A stretch of 64,000 nucleotides of DNA. Origin: Cyanophora paradoxa (lineage: Eukaryota > Glaucocystophyceae > Cyanophorales > Cyanophoraceae). Below, in pieces: positions 38,159 through 50,694 of the stretch. The position numbers and the translations under genes are program-made. The notes under the pieces were generated by a model. That model worked only from the letters and a program-made list of their open reading frames with translations. It searched no databases and was not told the origin of the DNA. Every line of letters begins with the position of its first letter. Positions within the stretch are counted from its first letter, which is position 1. The stretch is taken from contig QPMI01000098.1 of NCBI GenBank assembly GCA_004431415.1, forward strand, positions 116,890-180,889. The letters are read 5' to 3'.

Positions 38159-41100
38159 CTACGCGGCGGCGCCGGCGAGGAGGCTGTCGGCGGCGGAGGC
38201 AGGCCCGCCCTCCGCCGCCTCCGCCTCGTCCCCGGCGCCGCCCTCCCACTCCGCCGCCGCCGAGTCGTCCCAGAAGGGCTCCTGCGCGTACCCCTCCTCC
38301 GCCTCCTCCCCCTCCTGCGCCTCCTGCGCCTCCTCGTCCCGCGCCCGCTCCGGCTCGGACGCGCCCCGCTCCTGCGGGGCGAGGCGGGGCACCGTGAGGC
38401 GCGCGCGGCGGGGCGGGGGGAGGCGGTCTAGGGCCCCCTCGCGCACCCTGCTTAGGGCCTCCCGCAGGACGGCCAGGGCGTCCGCCCGCGGCGTCTCCGG
38501 CATGGGCGCCGGCTCCAGCTCCCGGCTAGGCGCCGGCTCGGGCTCCGGCATCGGCTCGGGCTCCGGCTCGGGCCACGCGGGGCCGGGGCCCCGAGGGATG
38601 CCGTGCAGGGGTACCGCGCCAACCACCCGGCCGCCCTCCACGATGAAGAGCTGCGAGTACCCCGCCTGGCGCATCTGCCGGGGTACGCGTCGGCAAAGGG
38701 GTACAGGGATGGGAAGGAGGTGCCGATCGCCGGGGGGGGTACGCGGACCTCGCGCATCGCGTCCTCGAGGAGGACGTCCCCCGCCGGCTCCTCCGGGTCC
38801 TCCCCGTACGCGCTCGGGTACGGGGGGTACGGCGTGAACGGGTCCGACGCGTCGGGGTACGCCGGCTCGGGCTCGGGCTCGGGCTCGGGTAGTACCTCGC
38901 CGTCCTCGCCTTGGAGCTGCGCGGGTAGGGCGGGGCGGGGCGCGTGAGCGGGCGCGCCAACAAACTCAAAGCGACGAGCTCGAGGCGGGGCGGGGCGGGG
39001 CGGGGCGGGGCGCACCGGGGGCTCGGGGTGCGAGGGCGGGGGCGCCTCCGGGAAGAAGTAGGGCGCGGCTGGCGGCCCGGCCTCGGCCTCGGGCTCGGGC
39101 TCGGGGGCGGCCGGCGGCTCGGGGCGGGGCCCTCGTCCTGCCACACCCAGCGGCCCTGCCGCCCCGCAGGCGCCGCCGGCGGCGGAGGAGGCGGCGGGGC
39201 GTCGAGGGGCGCGCCCCGCGGGGCCGCCCAGGGCGCCGGCTCCTCGGCCGGCGAAGGCTGAGGCTGAGCCTCCGGCGGGGCGGCCCCGCGAAGAACTCGA
39301 GGACGGCCGCGAGGGCCGCCTCCGCCCCCGCCCCCGCCTCCGCCTCGGGCTCGGGCTCGGGCTCGGGCTCGGCCGGCGGAGGCGGCTCGGGGCCCAGCGC
39401 CGGTCCCTCCGGCTCGTAGTAGGGGGGAGGAGGCTCGGGGCCCATTACGGGCGCCGGCTCCGGCTCCGACTCCGGTTCCGACTCCGGCGCCGGCTGCTGC
39501 TGCTGTTGCTGCTGCTGCTGCTCGGGGGCGGCGGGGCCCCCGTGCAGGATGTCGTGCACGATGGCGGCGATGTCGACGTCGCGCCCCGTCGCCTCGGGGC
39601 CCGCCGCCGCCGCCGCCGCCGCCGCCTCCGCCACCCGCTGCGGCGCCTCCGGCCGCGCCTCCGTGACCACCGGCGCCTCCCCCCCGGGCCCCGCCCGAGG
39701 CTCGGGCTGGAGCTCGGGCTCGGGCTGGGGCTCGGGCTGGGGCTCCGGGCCGGGCGCGAGGAGGGAGGCGGCGCCGCCGAAGAGGCTGGCGAGAATGGCC
39801 TCCACGCCGGAGGGCTCCCCCCCCGCCCCCGCCCCCTCGGGCTGCGGCTCCGGCTGGGGCTCGGGCTGGGGCTGGGGCTGGGGCTCCGGGGCGGGCTGGA
39901 TGGGTGGGGCGGCGCCGCCAAAGAGGCTGGCGAGAATGGCCTCCACGCCGGAGGGCTCCCGCCCCGCCCCCGCCCCCTCGGGCTGCGGCTCCGGCTGCGG
40001 CTCGGGCTGGGGCTGGGGCTGGGGCTCCGGGGCGGGCTGGATGGGGGGGGCCGCGCCGCCGAAGAGGCTGGCGAGAATGGCCTCCACGCCCGAGGGCTCC
40101 CGCCCCGCCTCCCCCTGCGGCTCGGGCTGCGGCCCGGGCTCCGTGGGGCGGAAGGTCGTCCCCTGCGCCGGCGTCCCCTCCGCGGCAGCAGCCGGCTGCG
40201 CCTCGGCGGGGCCCTCCCCGCACCCGATCGGCACCACCTCCGGCGCCGCCTCCGCCGGGGGCGGCGCAGGCTCTGCGGGCGCAGGCTCCGCCGGCGGCGC
40301 CTCGGCGGGCGGCGCAGCCTCCGGCGCCGCGACCGGTGCCTCGGCGGCCTCCTCGCCCAGGGCGGGGTCGGCCGGGGCCGGGGCCGGGGCCTCGAAACCC
40401 GCCCGTCGAACGGGAGGGCGGCGGCGTCGGCCGGGGCGGCCTCCGCTGCGCCCGTCGTGGGCGGCGGGGGCCACTGCGGCGCCCCCACGTCCGCCGGCTC
40501 CGTCGCCGGCTGCACCACGGGCCCCGCCTCCGCCTCCGCCGGCGCCGGCGCCGCCTCCTCCCCGAACGGCACGCCGTCCGCAGGCGCCTCCGCGGGCGCC
40601 GCCTCTGGAGCGGCCTCCGGTGCAGGTTCGGGGGCCGGTTCAGGCGCAGGTTCGGGGGCCGGTTCGGGGCCGGCTCGGGCGCCGGTTCGGGCGCGGGCTC
40701 CGGGGCGGGCTCGGGGGCGCCTGCGCCGTCGGCCGGGGCGCCCTCGGCGGCGGGGGCGTCTCGGGCTCGGGGCCGAGGCGCCCTCGGCGGCGGCGGCGGC
40801 CGCGGCGGCGGGGTCGGCGGCCGGCTCGCGGCCGGGCGGGGGCGGCGGGGGCGCCCGCACGTACGCCGCGATCTCCTCCACCGCCCGCGCCACTGCGAAA
40901 CGAACGAAACACAGCGCCGCGTCAGTCAGCGTCGCACGCAACGCCGCAGAGTAAAGGCGGCCGGGGCGCACCGTCGGCGTCGGGGTGGCCGCCGAGCTGC
41001 TCGACGAGGGTGTCGACGAGGACGTCCCCGCGGTCCGCCAGCCCCAGCGCCGTCGCCCCCTCCGACAGCTCCTCGAACGCCTGCCCGCGGCTCGGTTAGG

Positions 41101-43130
41101 AGGCTTCTTTGGCTTGGTTCAGAAGGCGCGCGCGCCTTGGCGACGTGCTGGTCCCATGCGGAGCGTAGGGATCCGAAGGCGGCGTCGCGCTCGGCGTCGC
41201 CGACGGCGAGCAGCTGCTTGCCCATCTCCGCCGTCGCCTTGGAGAGCAGCGCCTCCCGCAGCTCCGAGACCGCCGCCGCGCGCCCCTCGCCGTCCCCGTT
41301 CCGGTGCCGCTCCACCGCCGCGAAGGCCGCCTGCCGCGCGCTCGGCGCGGGCCGGGCCGGAGGGCCGGAGGGGCGGGAGGGGCGCACGGCGGCGATGCGG
41401 TCCTCGAAGGGACGGTAGGCCTCCGCCCCCGAGCGCTCGAACCAGTCCGGGTCCTGCCAGGCGCTCGCCGGATGCGGGGGCGGGCGTCCGGGGCGGGGCC
41501 CGGCTGACTGACCTGGCCGACGAGGCCCGGGATGGGCTCGCCCCCGATGGGCGGGCTGACGGCGTCGGCGAGGGCGTCGATGGCGCGCAGGTGCTCCTCC
41601 GAGGGCGCCTCGGGCGAGGCCGGCGCCCGCGCCAGCGCCTCGCACAGCGCCGAGAAGGCCCCCGCCGCCTCAGACGGCGCCCCGTCCGACTCCCGCAGGA
41701 ACGCCTGCCGCGCCGCGCCGGCCAAATCAAACCAAAATCTCTCAAGATCTCGTGGAAATCAAATGAAAGACCTCCTTGAGGACGAGGCGGACGCGCTGGT
41801 CGAAGAAGAGGGCGGGGCGGAGGGCGGCGGCGCGCGGGTCGACGTCCACGCCGGCCTCGGCCTCGCCCATGCTCGCCACCCGCGCCTCCAGCAGCGCCCG
41901 CAGACGGTCCAGCGCCCCGCTCATCGGCTGCGGCCCGGCGCCACGCTCGCTCAGCCGGCCGGGCCCCGCTAACAGGGCCGCAGGAGGGCGGACCGCGAGG
42001 GACTGGAGGGACTCCTCGACTGTCGTGACGCGGTAATCGTGCGCCGCGTCCTCCGCATCGTCGATCGCCTGAGTCCAGAAACAGCGCGTCAGTTGGTTAG
42101 GCGGGTGGGGCGGGTGGGGGAGGGAGGGAGGGGCCGGGGCGCGCCCTGGCGACGAGGGCGTCCTGGAGGGCCTGGCCGGAGGCGGGGAGGGCGTCCCAGG
42201 TGCCCATCAGCAGCGAGGGCGCCACGCGCGCCGCCAGCGACGACACCGCCGACGCCAGCTCCACTGCCGCCACGTCGGCCGCGCCGAGAGGGGCGGGCGG
42301 GGGCGGGGGCCGGCGGACCGCTGTTGGAGGGCTCGAGGAGCTCGAGGGGCTTGCTGGGGTCCAGCGTGGCCTGCGAGAGGCGCGCGCACGCCGACGCGAA
42401 GCGGTTGACCGCCTCCTGCGCCTGCGCCTGCGCCCGCGCCTGCCCCGCGTCCTCGTGCGGCTCGTGCGCCATCTGCAGCAGGATCTGCGCGCGCCCCGGA
42501 GTCGAATTCGAATTCAAAAGATTCGATCCGCGGCACGGGGGGAAGGGAGACGGCGGCCGGGGCGGACCTTGACGACGAGGGGCTTGGCCTGCTCCCAGTA
42601 CTTGATGGTCGGGATCGGCGCCGCCGGCTTGTCCGAGCGCTGCAGCGCCTCTAGCTCGCAGTACTTCGCCTGCGGGTGCGGCGGCCGTCGGCCGGCGCGG
42701 CGCGGCGGGGCGGGGCGCTCCTGCGGGGCGCGCACCGCGAGCGCGGTCACTGCGAGGTCCACGGAGCTCGCGCCCGCCACCTCCGCCGCGTAGACCACAT
42801 CCGACACAGCCTGCGCGAAGGAAAGGTCGGCGCGTCGTCGCCGGCGGGTCCTAGGCGGGGCCCAGCCGGCACAGGCGGGTCGCAGAGCGCCCCCGACCGA
42901 GCGCCCCTCATGGGCCGTGCCTAGGCGACCCGGAAACTTGAATTCTAGTACTCTGTCCGCGAGCTGTGCACTGTAGCCCGTCCGGACAGAGCCGAAGGGC
43001 CCGTCCGGCCGAAGGGCTCCTAGAGACCCCGTGACCGGAGCGGCGAACCTGCTTCAACTCGCCGAGCTTTGCTGCTTGTTCATCGTATGTCAAGGCATCC
43101 CAGGCGCTCTTGGGCTCGCTGGGAGTCCCG
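38159..43130 (-). CDS. Large Pro/Glu/Ala-rich modular protein, multi-exon, function unknown
   Basis: Leftward gene ending at 38159-38161. The N-terminal exons (about 43130-40930) encode helical segments such as SAWDALTYDEQAAKLGELKQ, ISDVVYAAEVAGASS (read near 42790), IPTIKYWEQAKPLVVK and RNGDGEGRAAAVSELREALL, separated by short GC-rich introns. The central part (about 40470-38960) is low complexity with Glu-Pro-Gln repeats, a Q9 run (about 39490-39520) and three tandem repeats. The last exon(s) contain YSQLFIVEGGRVVGAVPLHGI and a highly acidic tail. No family recognised; length, long disordered middle and helical head suggest a scaffold. Boundaries are approximate and it could comprise two genes. 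Confidence 0.5.
39700..40150 (-). repeat. Three tandem coding repeats of about 141 bp
   Basis: The unit GAAGAGGCTGGCGAGAATGG recurs at about 39779, 39919 and 40061. Each unit encodes EPSGVEAILASLFGGAA, a short amphipathic helix, followed by a PQPQPEPQPEPQPEG-type linker. The repeats are in frame in the Glu/Pro-rich protein. Confidence 0.85.
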
Positions 43131-43581
43131 CCGTCGTCCTGCGCGGCATGTCAGCAACGAGCGAGGCAGCTCCACGCGACATGCCCGCTCGCAAAGAATC
43201 GCACCGCCATTGCGGCCGCGGCCGAGGTTCCTCCGCTACTGCGAGGCGATTGCCGAGTGGGCGGGCTCCTAGCTTCGGGGTAGTCCGTCCAGCGAAAGGC
43301 TTCGTTCGCAGTTGGCAGCGCGGCCGTTTTTCTGCGCCGGCCGCGTTTTCCCCAGCGCCCCGAGCGTTTGCTCCAGCGCACCGAGCGAACCGGAGAACGC
43401 GGACAGACCGGCGGCCGGGCGCCGGATCACGGACACCGATTCGCGCCACCTCAGTTCGATATCTTAGGCTGCGCAGGCTGCCAGGCTGCAGCCTGCACAA
43501 AAGCACTCGTTATCCGCCGCTGGCTCCAGCTATATGATCAGCTGCTTGCGGTAGCGTTCTCGAGGCGCCTTTATCCAATCC
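43131..43581. other. Divergent intergenic region, possibly with upstream exons of the leftward gene
   Basis: Separates the leftward Pro/Glu-rich gene and the rightward F-box gene. No conserved protein segment was recognised. CCCAGCG near 43115-43135 may be an acceptor of a further 5' exon of the leftward gene. Confidence 0.4.
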
Positions 43582-45681
43582 ATGGTGTTCGAGGCGTTCT
43601 CGTGCTTCTCCTTCCTGACGCGAGCGACGGTGAGACCCGCTCACGCTGGCCAAGTTGCACAGACCGAAACGCGGCCGCCTCGCGCAGACCTGCGGGCGCG
43701 CCCCGCGGGCGCGGGACGTTCTCTCCCGCTTGCCGCCCGACGTCTTGGAGCGCATCCTCTCGTTCATCAGCCTCAGCGATGCGACGCAACTCGCGCAGGT
43801 CTGCTGGGGCCTGAGGGAGGTGCGCGCCGCGCCGCCTCGCGCCCCGGCGGGCCGCCGCGCCGATCGGCCGCGGGACGCCCTCCCCGCGCGCGCGCGCAGG
43901 CGGTGCGGCGGCAGGTGTGGCGCGAGCTCGTGCTGCCGATGCGGACGGCGGAGGGCGACCCGGACGAGGCGGGCATGCGGGCCCTCTCCCGCGCGATGGA
44001 CGCCGGCGCCCTCGGCGGCGTCCGCCGCCTCCGCATCGCCATCCCGCCCGCGGGAAGCCGCCCCCGCGCCGGCCGTCAACCTCGGCGCCGGCGCGCGCGC
44101 CCTCCTCGCCGCCGCCGCCCGCCTCCGGTGCCCGCGGCCCGCCCCCGGGCCCCCCCACCTTCGCCTCGCGCCGCCGACCGACGCCCCCGCGACGCCTTAG
44201 GCCGCTGGAGGAGGTGGAGGTGGTGCGGGCGGGGGCCGGGGACATCCTCTCGGGCGCCTTCTTCTCGGACCTGGCCGCGATCCTGGCGCTCGCGGCGCAG
44301 GGGCGCCCCGCCCTCCGCCGCCTCTCCCTCGCCTTCGCCGACCGGTCCCTCTCCGAGCGCGGCCGCGCCGGCTTCTGGCGCCTCCTCCTCGTCCGCCCCT
44401 CCTCCCGGCCCTTCGCCCAACGCGCAGCTGAGCACAGCGCGCGCAGGCGCCGTGGCGGATCGCCCCGCCGCAGTCCCTCGCGCTGGGGGACGGCCTGCTC
44501 CTCGACGGCCCCGCGGCCGCCGCCATCGCGGAGAGCCTCCCGCGGCTGCGGCGGCTCCACGTCGGGCCGCCCGGGGCGGGGCGGGCGCGCCTGGAGTGCC
44601 TGGAGCCCCTCTCCGTCCTCCCGCTCGAGTCGCTGCGCCTCTCGGGCGCCTTCGGGCCCGGGGAGGAGGGCGAGGACGCGTCGCCCCAGGTCGCCTCGCT
44701 CGCCCTGGGGCCCGCCGGCGCCACCCTCCGCGAGCTCTCCCTCGACTTCGACCCCGGAGAGGGCGGCCTCCGGTTCGAATCCCCCCGGGGCCCTTTGGTA
44801 TCCTCCTCCGCCTCTAACTTCCCGCTGGGGCAGGGCGCTCTCGCCGCTGCCGCGGCTGGAGGAGCTCGCCCTCCGCGTCTCCAACCGCAACGCCTCCGGC
44901 GCCATGTTCCTCGGCTTCATGAAGGTCCGGGGCCTCCCCGAGCGGAGCCGAACGGAGCCGAGCGTCCGGGCGGGGCGGGGCGCAGAGCCTGCGGTGGCTG
45001 ACGGTGTCGGCGGCCGAGACGCCCTCGGTCGACCTGCTGGGCGCCCTCGCCTCCTCCCTCCGCCGCGCCCCCGTCCGCTCCCGCCCCCGCCCGCTCCGAT
45101 CGCCCCGATCGCCCCGGGGGCGCTCGCGCGTGAGTGAGTGAGCGCGCGGCAGGTGCTGGAGGAGGTGCGGGTGGACTTCGGGGAGGGCGCCGGCGGCGCC
45201 GACGGCCCCGCCTTCGCCGACGTCATCCGCGCCGCCGGGCACCGCCTCCTCGCCCTCCGCGCCGCCGTCGCCTCCGACTCGGGTGAGCTCCGATCAGATC
45301 TGATCTGATCTGATCTGATCTGATCCGGCCCGATCTCGCGCAGCGGACGCGATGCGGGCGCTGTGCGGCTGCCCGCGCCTCGCGGAGCTGCGCCTCCTCT
45401 TCCTGCCCCCGGCCGAGGACGGCTGGGCCGCCCCGCTGAGCACCCTCGCCGCCGTCCTCGCTGCCTGCCCGCGCCCCCCCGCCCTCGAAATACGCTTCGC
45501 GGGGCTCGAACCCGACGAGGACGCCCTGGCGGCCCTGGAGGCCCGCCCCGCCCCGCCCCGCCCCGCCCCGACGCCCCGCGCCCTCGTCTGAGGCGAGCCC
45601 CCGCGCCCGCAGATCCTCTCCGGCGTCTCCTTCGCGCCCAGGGACGCCGGCACAGCGCAGTTCTCCCTCGTCGTCTGCTGA
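43582..45681 (+). CDS. F-box protein with leucine-rich-repeat-like C-terminal region, multi-exon
   Basis: Probable substrate receptor of an SCF ubiquitin ligase. Exon 1 43582-43629 ends at a GTGAGA donor, and exon 2 starts at 43688 in phase with the F-box: LPPDVLERILSFISLSDATQLAQVCWGLREV. Later exons contain irregular leucine-rich segments: LEEVEVVRAGAGDI (44210), RPALRRLSLAFADRSL (44310), LPRLRRLHVG (44540), ATLRELSLDF (44720), PLPRLEELALRVSN (44850), and CPRLAELRLLFLPP (45370). The last exon ends at TGA 45679-45681. Exon borders between 43818 and 45600 are approximate; a short GATCT tandem run lies in the intron at 45296-45324. Confidence 0.75.
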
Positions 45682-46169
45682 GCCCGCGGCCCCTCGCCTC
45701 GCCCCGCCCGCCCCTGGGGCCTCTTTCGCCTCCACCCGCCCGGCCCCCTGCGCTTGGATGCGTACCCAAAGGTTGTTTTCCCTCCCGCAATTTTCCCGTA
45801 GCCGAGTCCGTGCACGTGCATGCGATTGTTCTGCATGCGCATGCTTTCTTTCCAGCAATTTTCCCGGCCAAGTACGCAGCTGAATTATAAGTAACCGTGG
45901 CCCAGTGAATCAGGCAGTGATCATGACTTGTGATAATTGCGCATGCGTGTCTTTTTGTGTCGCGCTACCAGTAGTGCCTGACTCGTTGTTCATAAGCCCC
46001 GAGCTAGTTCGCTAGTACTAGTACTAGAACTGGTCGTATGGTTTTAGGTCGAGTACGCATCGTTCTCGCTCAGAAGTGCACATGTACAAGGCTAGCAGAA
46101 CGCGTGCTTGGGGCCCGGCTGTCCAGAGTAGATCTAGATCCGGGCGGGTGGGCGGGGGCGCGGGGCCGG
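45682..46169. other. Convergent intergenic region, no gene seen
   Basis: Between the 3' ends of the F-box and the AP2-like gene. Contains a CTAGTACTAGTACTAG palindromic run near 46011-46026 and is otherwise unremarkable. Confidence 0.5.
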
Positions 46170-49100
46170 CTAGGCGCCGGCGGTGGGGCCGGACTTGGAC
46201 TTGGAGGCGGAGGCCTTGGGGGCGGAGCCAGAGCCCTTGCCCGGGTGGGGCCCCTGCACGGCCTGGTAGACCACTGCCCGCTTCGCGTCGAGCATCTCCG
46301 CCACCGCCAGGCACTGCCCCGCCCGCCCGGCGCCCGTCTCGCTCCGAGGCGAGGCGGGGGGGGGCCGGGAAGGGGTCGCGAGGGCACCTTCTTGCTCGGG
46401 TTATGGTGGTCCACGAACCCCACGACGGCGGGTACTGCGCCGAACGCGGGTCGGCGTGTGGGGGGGGAAAGAGGGGGGTACGGGGGCGCGCACTGCGGAG
46501 GGCCTTCGCGGCGGCCTTGAGGACCTCCTCGAACGGCATGTCCCGCTGGGTACGGCGCTCGGAGGGGGGTACGCGGTAGGGAAGCGGGGCGGGCGGGCGG
46601 GCGGGGGGTACCTTGACGAGGACGACACCGCCGCGGAGCTTGCTCGGGTGGCGCACGTGGACGCGGCGCGAATCGGGGTCCGAGGCCTGCGGGGCGGCCT
46701 GAGGGCGTGCGGGGGGCGGAGGCGGCGCGGGGCGGGCCTTTGGTTGCCAAGGGGGGAGCGCGGGGGCCGCCTTGGGCTTGGCCGCGGGGGCGCTGCCGCG
46801 GAGGAGGAGGCGGCGGCGGAGGCGCGCGGGGCGAGGGCCCCGCGGTCGGCTGCCCCGCGCCCCCGCCCGAGCCCGAGGGACCCGCCGATCCCGACGGGCC
46901 CGCCGATCCCGACGGGCCCGCCGCGGCGCGCGCCGGCGCGGCCGCCGGCTGAGCCTGCGCAGGGCCGGCTGGGGGCGGGGGGGGGGGGGGGGGGAGGGGG
47001 AGCAACGAGAGGCCCCGGGGGAACGCGCACCCTCACCGCGTGCTGCTCCATGAAGCCCTTGACGCGCGCCACCACCGACTGGGGCGCAGCGGCTCGGTCT
47101 TGCTTTTGGGGTATTTGGGGGGGGGGGAGGGAGGGGGGGGGGCGGGGCGGGGGTACCTGGGCCAGGGGCTCGGGGTCCTTGGAGCCGACCTTGGGCCGGT
47201 TCGGGCCCTCGAAGAGGCTTTGTAGAACGACTCCTCTTTGTAGTCTGGGGGGGGGGGGTGGGGGAGCGGGGGCAGTGAGGGGGCGGCGCCGAGCCCGGAG
47301 GGGGGGGGGGGGGGGGGGGGAGGGGGGTAGGCCGCGGGCGGACCGGAGAGGGGGTAGTTCAATCCGACGTGCTCCGCCTCTTGGGGCCCGAAGAGGACCA
47401 CGAGCAGCCGATCCCGTACCCGTGCCGCAGCCTGGCTGAGGTTCAGGGGGGCAGGGGGCGAGGGAAAGGGAGGGGAAGGGGGAGGGTTGCGTGCCTCGGG
47501 CGCCTTGTCGTCGCTCCAGTACTGGGGGCGGAGGGTCAGGGGGGCTGACGTCTCCAAGGACGGAGTTGTGGGGTGGGTACCTCGATCAGGAAGCCGCGCC
47601 ACGTGACCCGGGCGACGAAGCGGACTGGGGCGTTCTCGACGGGGTACACTCCGAACACGTCTGCGGGGGGGAGTACGCGTTGAGATGCAGGAGAGCGGGG
47701 CGGGGGGAGGGGCTCGGACCCGGCACGGGCCGGTCGCGGACGGCGGGCCCGCCCGTGGCGGCCTCGCCGACGGGCACGTAAGTGATTCCGGGGCCGGCCC
47801 CGCGCTGCCCGGGGGGCGCCAGAGGCGGCGCGCTCGAGGCCGCCGGCGCCGCCGCCGCCGCGGCGCCCTCGGCGGTCTTGCGCGGCCGCCCGCGCTTCCG
47901 CTTGGGCGCCGGCGACCCGTCCGCCTGCGGCGCCCCGCGCCCGTGAACGACGTCCAGCAGGTACCTGCGCGGGGGCCTCGGGGAGCGGCCCGCGGGGGCG
48001 GGGCGGGAGGGCGCGGGGGGCGCGGAGGTGCGGGCCTCTTGGCGCGCTCGATGGCGGCGGCGGCGTCGTCGGGGTCCGGGTCGTGTACCCCGACCTTCGG
48101 GGGGCTACCGGACGCGAACATGTCCCGGTAGAACTTCTCCCCCTCGTACCCTGCGGGGGCGCGTGAGGCGGGCGGGCGGGCGGCTGCGGGGGGCGGGGCG
48201 GGGCGGGGCGGGCCCTTGGAGGGGAAGTTGAAAGAGCGCTCGGGGACGCCCCCCGGGCCGTGGCAGATGAGGAGGAAGCGGTCGTGCGAACGCCCGCCCT
48301 CCTGCCGGGGGCCCAGCCTCAGCCCAGGCCTCACAGGCCCCGCGGCGGCGCCCCGCGGCGCGGCGCGGCGCGGGCAGCGCTCACTTCGGCGGAGTCCCAC
48401 GTCGCTTGGAACTGCCGGCGGCGCCCCGCTCAGCGCTCAGCCGGCGGAAGGGGCGGGGGCGGGGGTGAGGCGGGGGCGCAGGGGGCGGCGCCCGCACCAT
48501 CTTGTTCTTCCAGCGGTAGCGGGTGACGGCTGAGCCGTTCACGTTGAAGACCTGCGCGTGCTCAGGCGGGGCGGGGGCCCCGCCGGACGGAGGGGGGACA
48601 CGCCCACCCCGAAGAACCCTGCGGGCGGTGGGGTTAGGGGTTGGGGCGGGGTAGGCTAGGTTTCCGGCGAGGGTATGGGTAGGCGAGCGCGCACCGGACT
48701 GTGGCCGGCGCCCGTCGCCCGAGTGGCTGGGATGAAAGTGGAGGTCAAGGAGGGGTGGTGCGGCGGAGGCCGGGGCCGGGGCCGGGGCCGTGGGGCGCGG
48801 GCGCGGGGCCGCACGAGGAGATGAACTGCTTGAGCCGCTTCAGAGCGGCATCCGCGTCCGTGTCGCGGTCGTGGACGCCTGCCGCCGGCCCCCGCGTTAG
48901 GCGCGCGGCGCCCGGCAGCCGGCGGGGGCGCCGCGCCAATCTCAGGGGGGTCTCCGCTGGGGCGGAAGAGCAGCCCAAACCACGCCTGCGGGGGGCCCTC
49001 CTGAGCCGTCCTCCGCGGCTCGGGGTGACAAAGGCGGGGCGAGGCGTGCGCCACCTCGCTCTCGTAGCTGGAGAGAGGGTAGTTGAGGCCGCGGGCGCTG

Positions 49101-49605
49101 GCCGCCTCCGGCCCGAGCGCCGCAATCAAGAACCGGTCCCTGTCCCTGGCCGCATCCTGCCCGCGAGCCGCAGCTCAGCCGCGCGGCTCGGCGCGCGACC
49201 GGAGGCCGGCGGCGGGCGGCGGGCGCGAGCTTGCCTCGCGCTTGTCGCGGCGCGAGCAGATCCACTGTGCGGGCGCTCAGCGAGGAGTGAAAGCGGTAGC
49301 AGAGAAGGCCCTGCGCACGTTCTTCTCGCGCCAGACAATCTTTGACTGAAAACGCCCAGGCGAGGCGCTCGTGACGCCCACGAAGCCCGGCTCCGGCCTC
49401 GTCGCGCCCGCCGGCTGCGGCGCTCGCTTTTCCGTCCAAGCAGGGAAGGAGCGGGGGCGTAGCTCACCGCCCCCGTGTCCTCACCGTCATCCTCGAACTC
49501 GTCGGCCTCCTGCCGGCGCTGCTGGGCTGCCTGCTGCGCCGGCTTCGCCGCTGTCTTTGCACGGCCGCTTCCGGGGGGCAGGCGCATCTTCGATCGCTGT
49601 AACAC
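46170..49605 (-). CDS. Protein with several AP2/ERF-like domains in tandem, multi-exon
   Basis: Probable nuclear DNA-binding regulator. The first exon (from 49605 or 49587) is basic and acidic, ending FEDDGEDTGA; the next gives GFVGVTSASPGRFQSKIVW, like the first strands of an AP2 domain, then DRFLIAALGPEAASARGLNYPLSSYE, like its helix and the LNYPLxxY end. The end-motif recurs as DRFLLICHGPGGVPERSFNFPSK (about 48260) and DRLLVVLFGPQEAEHVGLNYPL (about 47390). Between the domains a second unit recurs: FYRDMFASGSPPKVGVHDPD (about 48110), SFYKASFEGPNRPKVGSKDPE (about 47190). The C-terminus ends Lys/Ser-rich at a TAG at 46170-46172. The AP2 assignment is by pattern; the linker unit is not recognised. 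Exon limits approximate. Confidence 0.55.
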
Positions 49606-49900
49606 CCTCAGTCAAAACGTTACCTACACCGCTGCGTATCGCGGAGTCGCTTTTCCTCGTCGGGCTCTCAGTGGCCTCGACGTTTCGGCACCCGCCGCCG
49701 ACTACGATCGGGGTCGGAGCCACCCGGAAATCGCTAAACTTGCTGCTGCGGGCTGGTACCAGCCGTCTCGAGCTCAGACGTAAACTCGATTTCACGTACC
49801 CAACCGCGACCCTCACCGTGGCCCACGGGCATCACCCGCGGTTCACGTATACTATTACTAGTACATCAGCTTGTTCCCAAGCTTTCACCAGCTGCATAAG

Positions 49901-50564
49901 ATGTCGGGCTGGGATCCTTACTGCAGCCTGATGGTGAAAGACGGCAACGTCAAGGTGCGTCGCGACCAGAAAAGCCATTAATATTCCTCTACCGCCGCGG
50001 CGCCCCGGCCCAGCACGCTCTCCGGCCCGAGGCCTCACTGCCCAGAGCTCAGGCCGGTTCGATCTACGGCAAGGACGGCGCGAAATGGTGTTCGGCCGCG
50101 GACCCAGGAGCATCGCCGACCGACGCGGAGTTTTCGGCTTCCCAGGCAAAGGCGTTCGCTTCCGGCCTCAATAACCCCAGCCAGTTTGCCACTTACGGGA
50201 TGATCATCGGGTGCGGCGGTTATAAATTAACGTTACTACGGTTATAGCTTGCGATCCCTTCCTCGCTCTGTCTCGCTTCTTCCGTCTTATACTTATAATT
50301 AGGGCGACTCCGTCGAAGTACATGTATCTCCAAACGATACCGGCAGACGTCAGCACCGGTGCTCCAGCGGTGTCGATCGGCCGCAGGAGTGTCACGAGCG
50401 TCTTGGGCACCCAGTCCAACAAGGTGCGCCTTTTGAAAGTTCGCATGCACACGTGCACGCATGCGCACTTCAGCTCTCGATCGGAGCTTCCGAACCCCAC
50501 GACTCGGAGAGATACCAGATTGACTTGGCGCGCCGTAGGCTATCATCACTGTCGTGACGACTGA
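49901..50564 (+). CDS. Profilin-like actin-monomer-binding protein, 3 or 4 exons
   Basis: Exon 1 49901-49954 (MSGWDPYCSLMVKDGNVK), exon 2 50053-50210 (AGSIYGKDGAKWCSAAD ... TYGMIIG), exon 3 50303-50423 (KYMYLQTIPADVS ... LGTQSNK), with GTGCGT, GTGCGG and GTGCGC donors and consistent phase. The pattern W-D-Y at the start, G-x-DG-x-WC in the middle and KYMYLQ strand is that of profilin. The C-terminal exon is uncertain: the part after 50424 does not show the usual KTxQAIIIG strand. An end at 50564 is one option. Confidence 0.65.
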
Positions 50565-50694
50565 CGGGGCGTCTGCTTCGAACGTCGCCTCGCATTTGTT
50601 TATTGCCCGTGAGTTCCGAGATCTTTCTTTGAAGCTCGGCCGCCCCCGATCGCGATGCGCTCAGTGTAGCTGCTCGAGCTAACTGTGGCCGCAG

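Noticed and set aside
38526-40971. Very long open frames on both strands (over 480 codons)
   Set aside because: GC-rich Glu/Pro repeat DNA lacks stop codons in most frames. Only the leftward frame with Glu/Pro/Gln repeats and the VEAILASLFGG unit is consistent with a protein.
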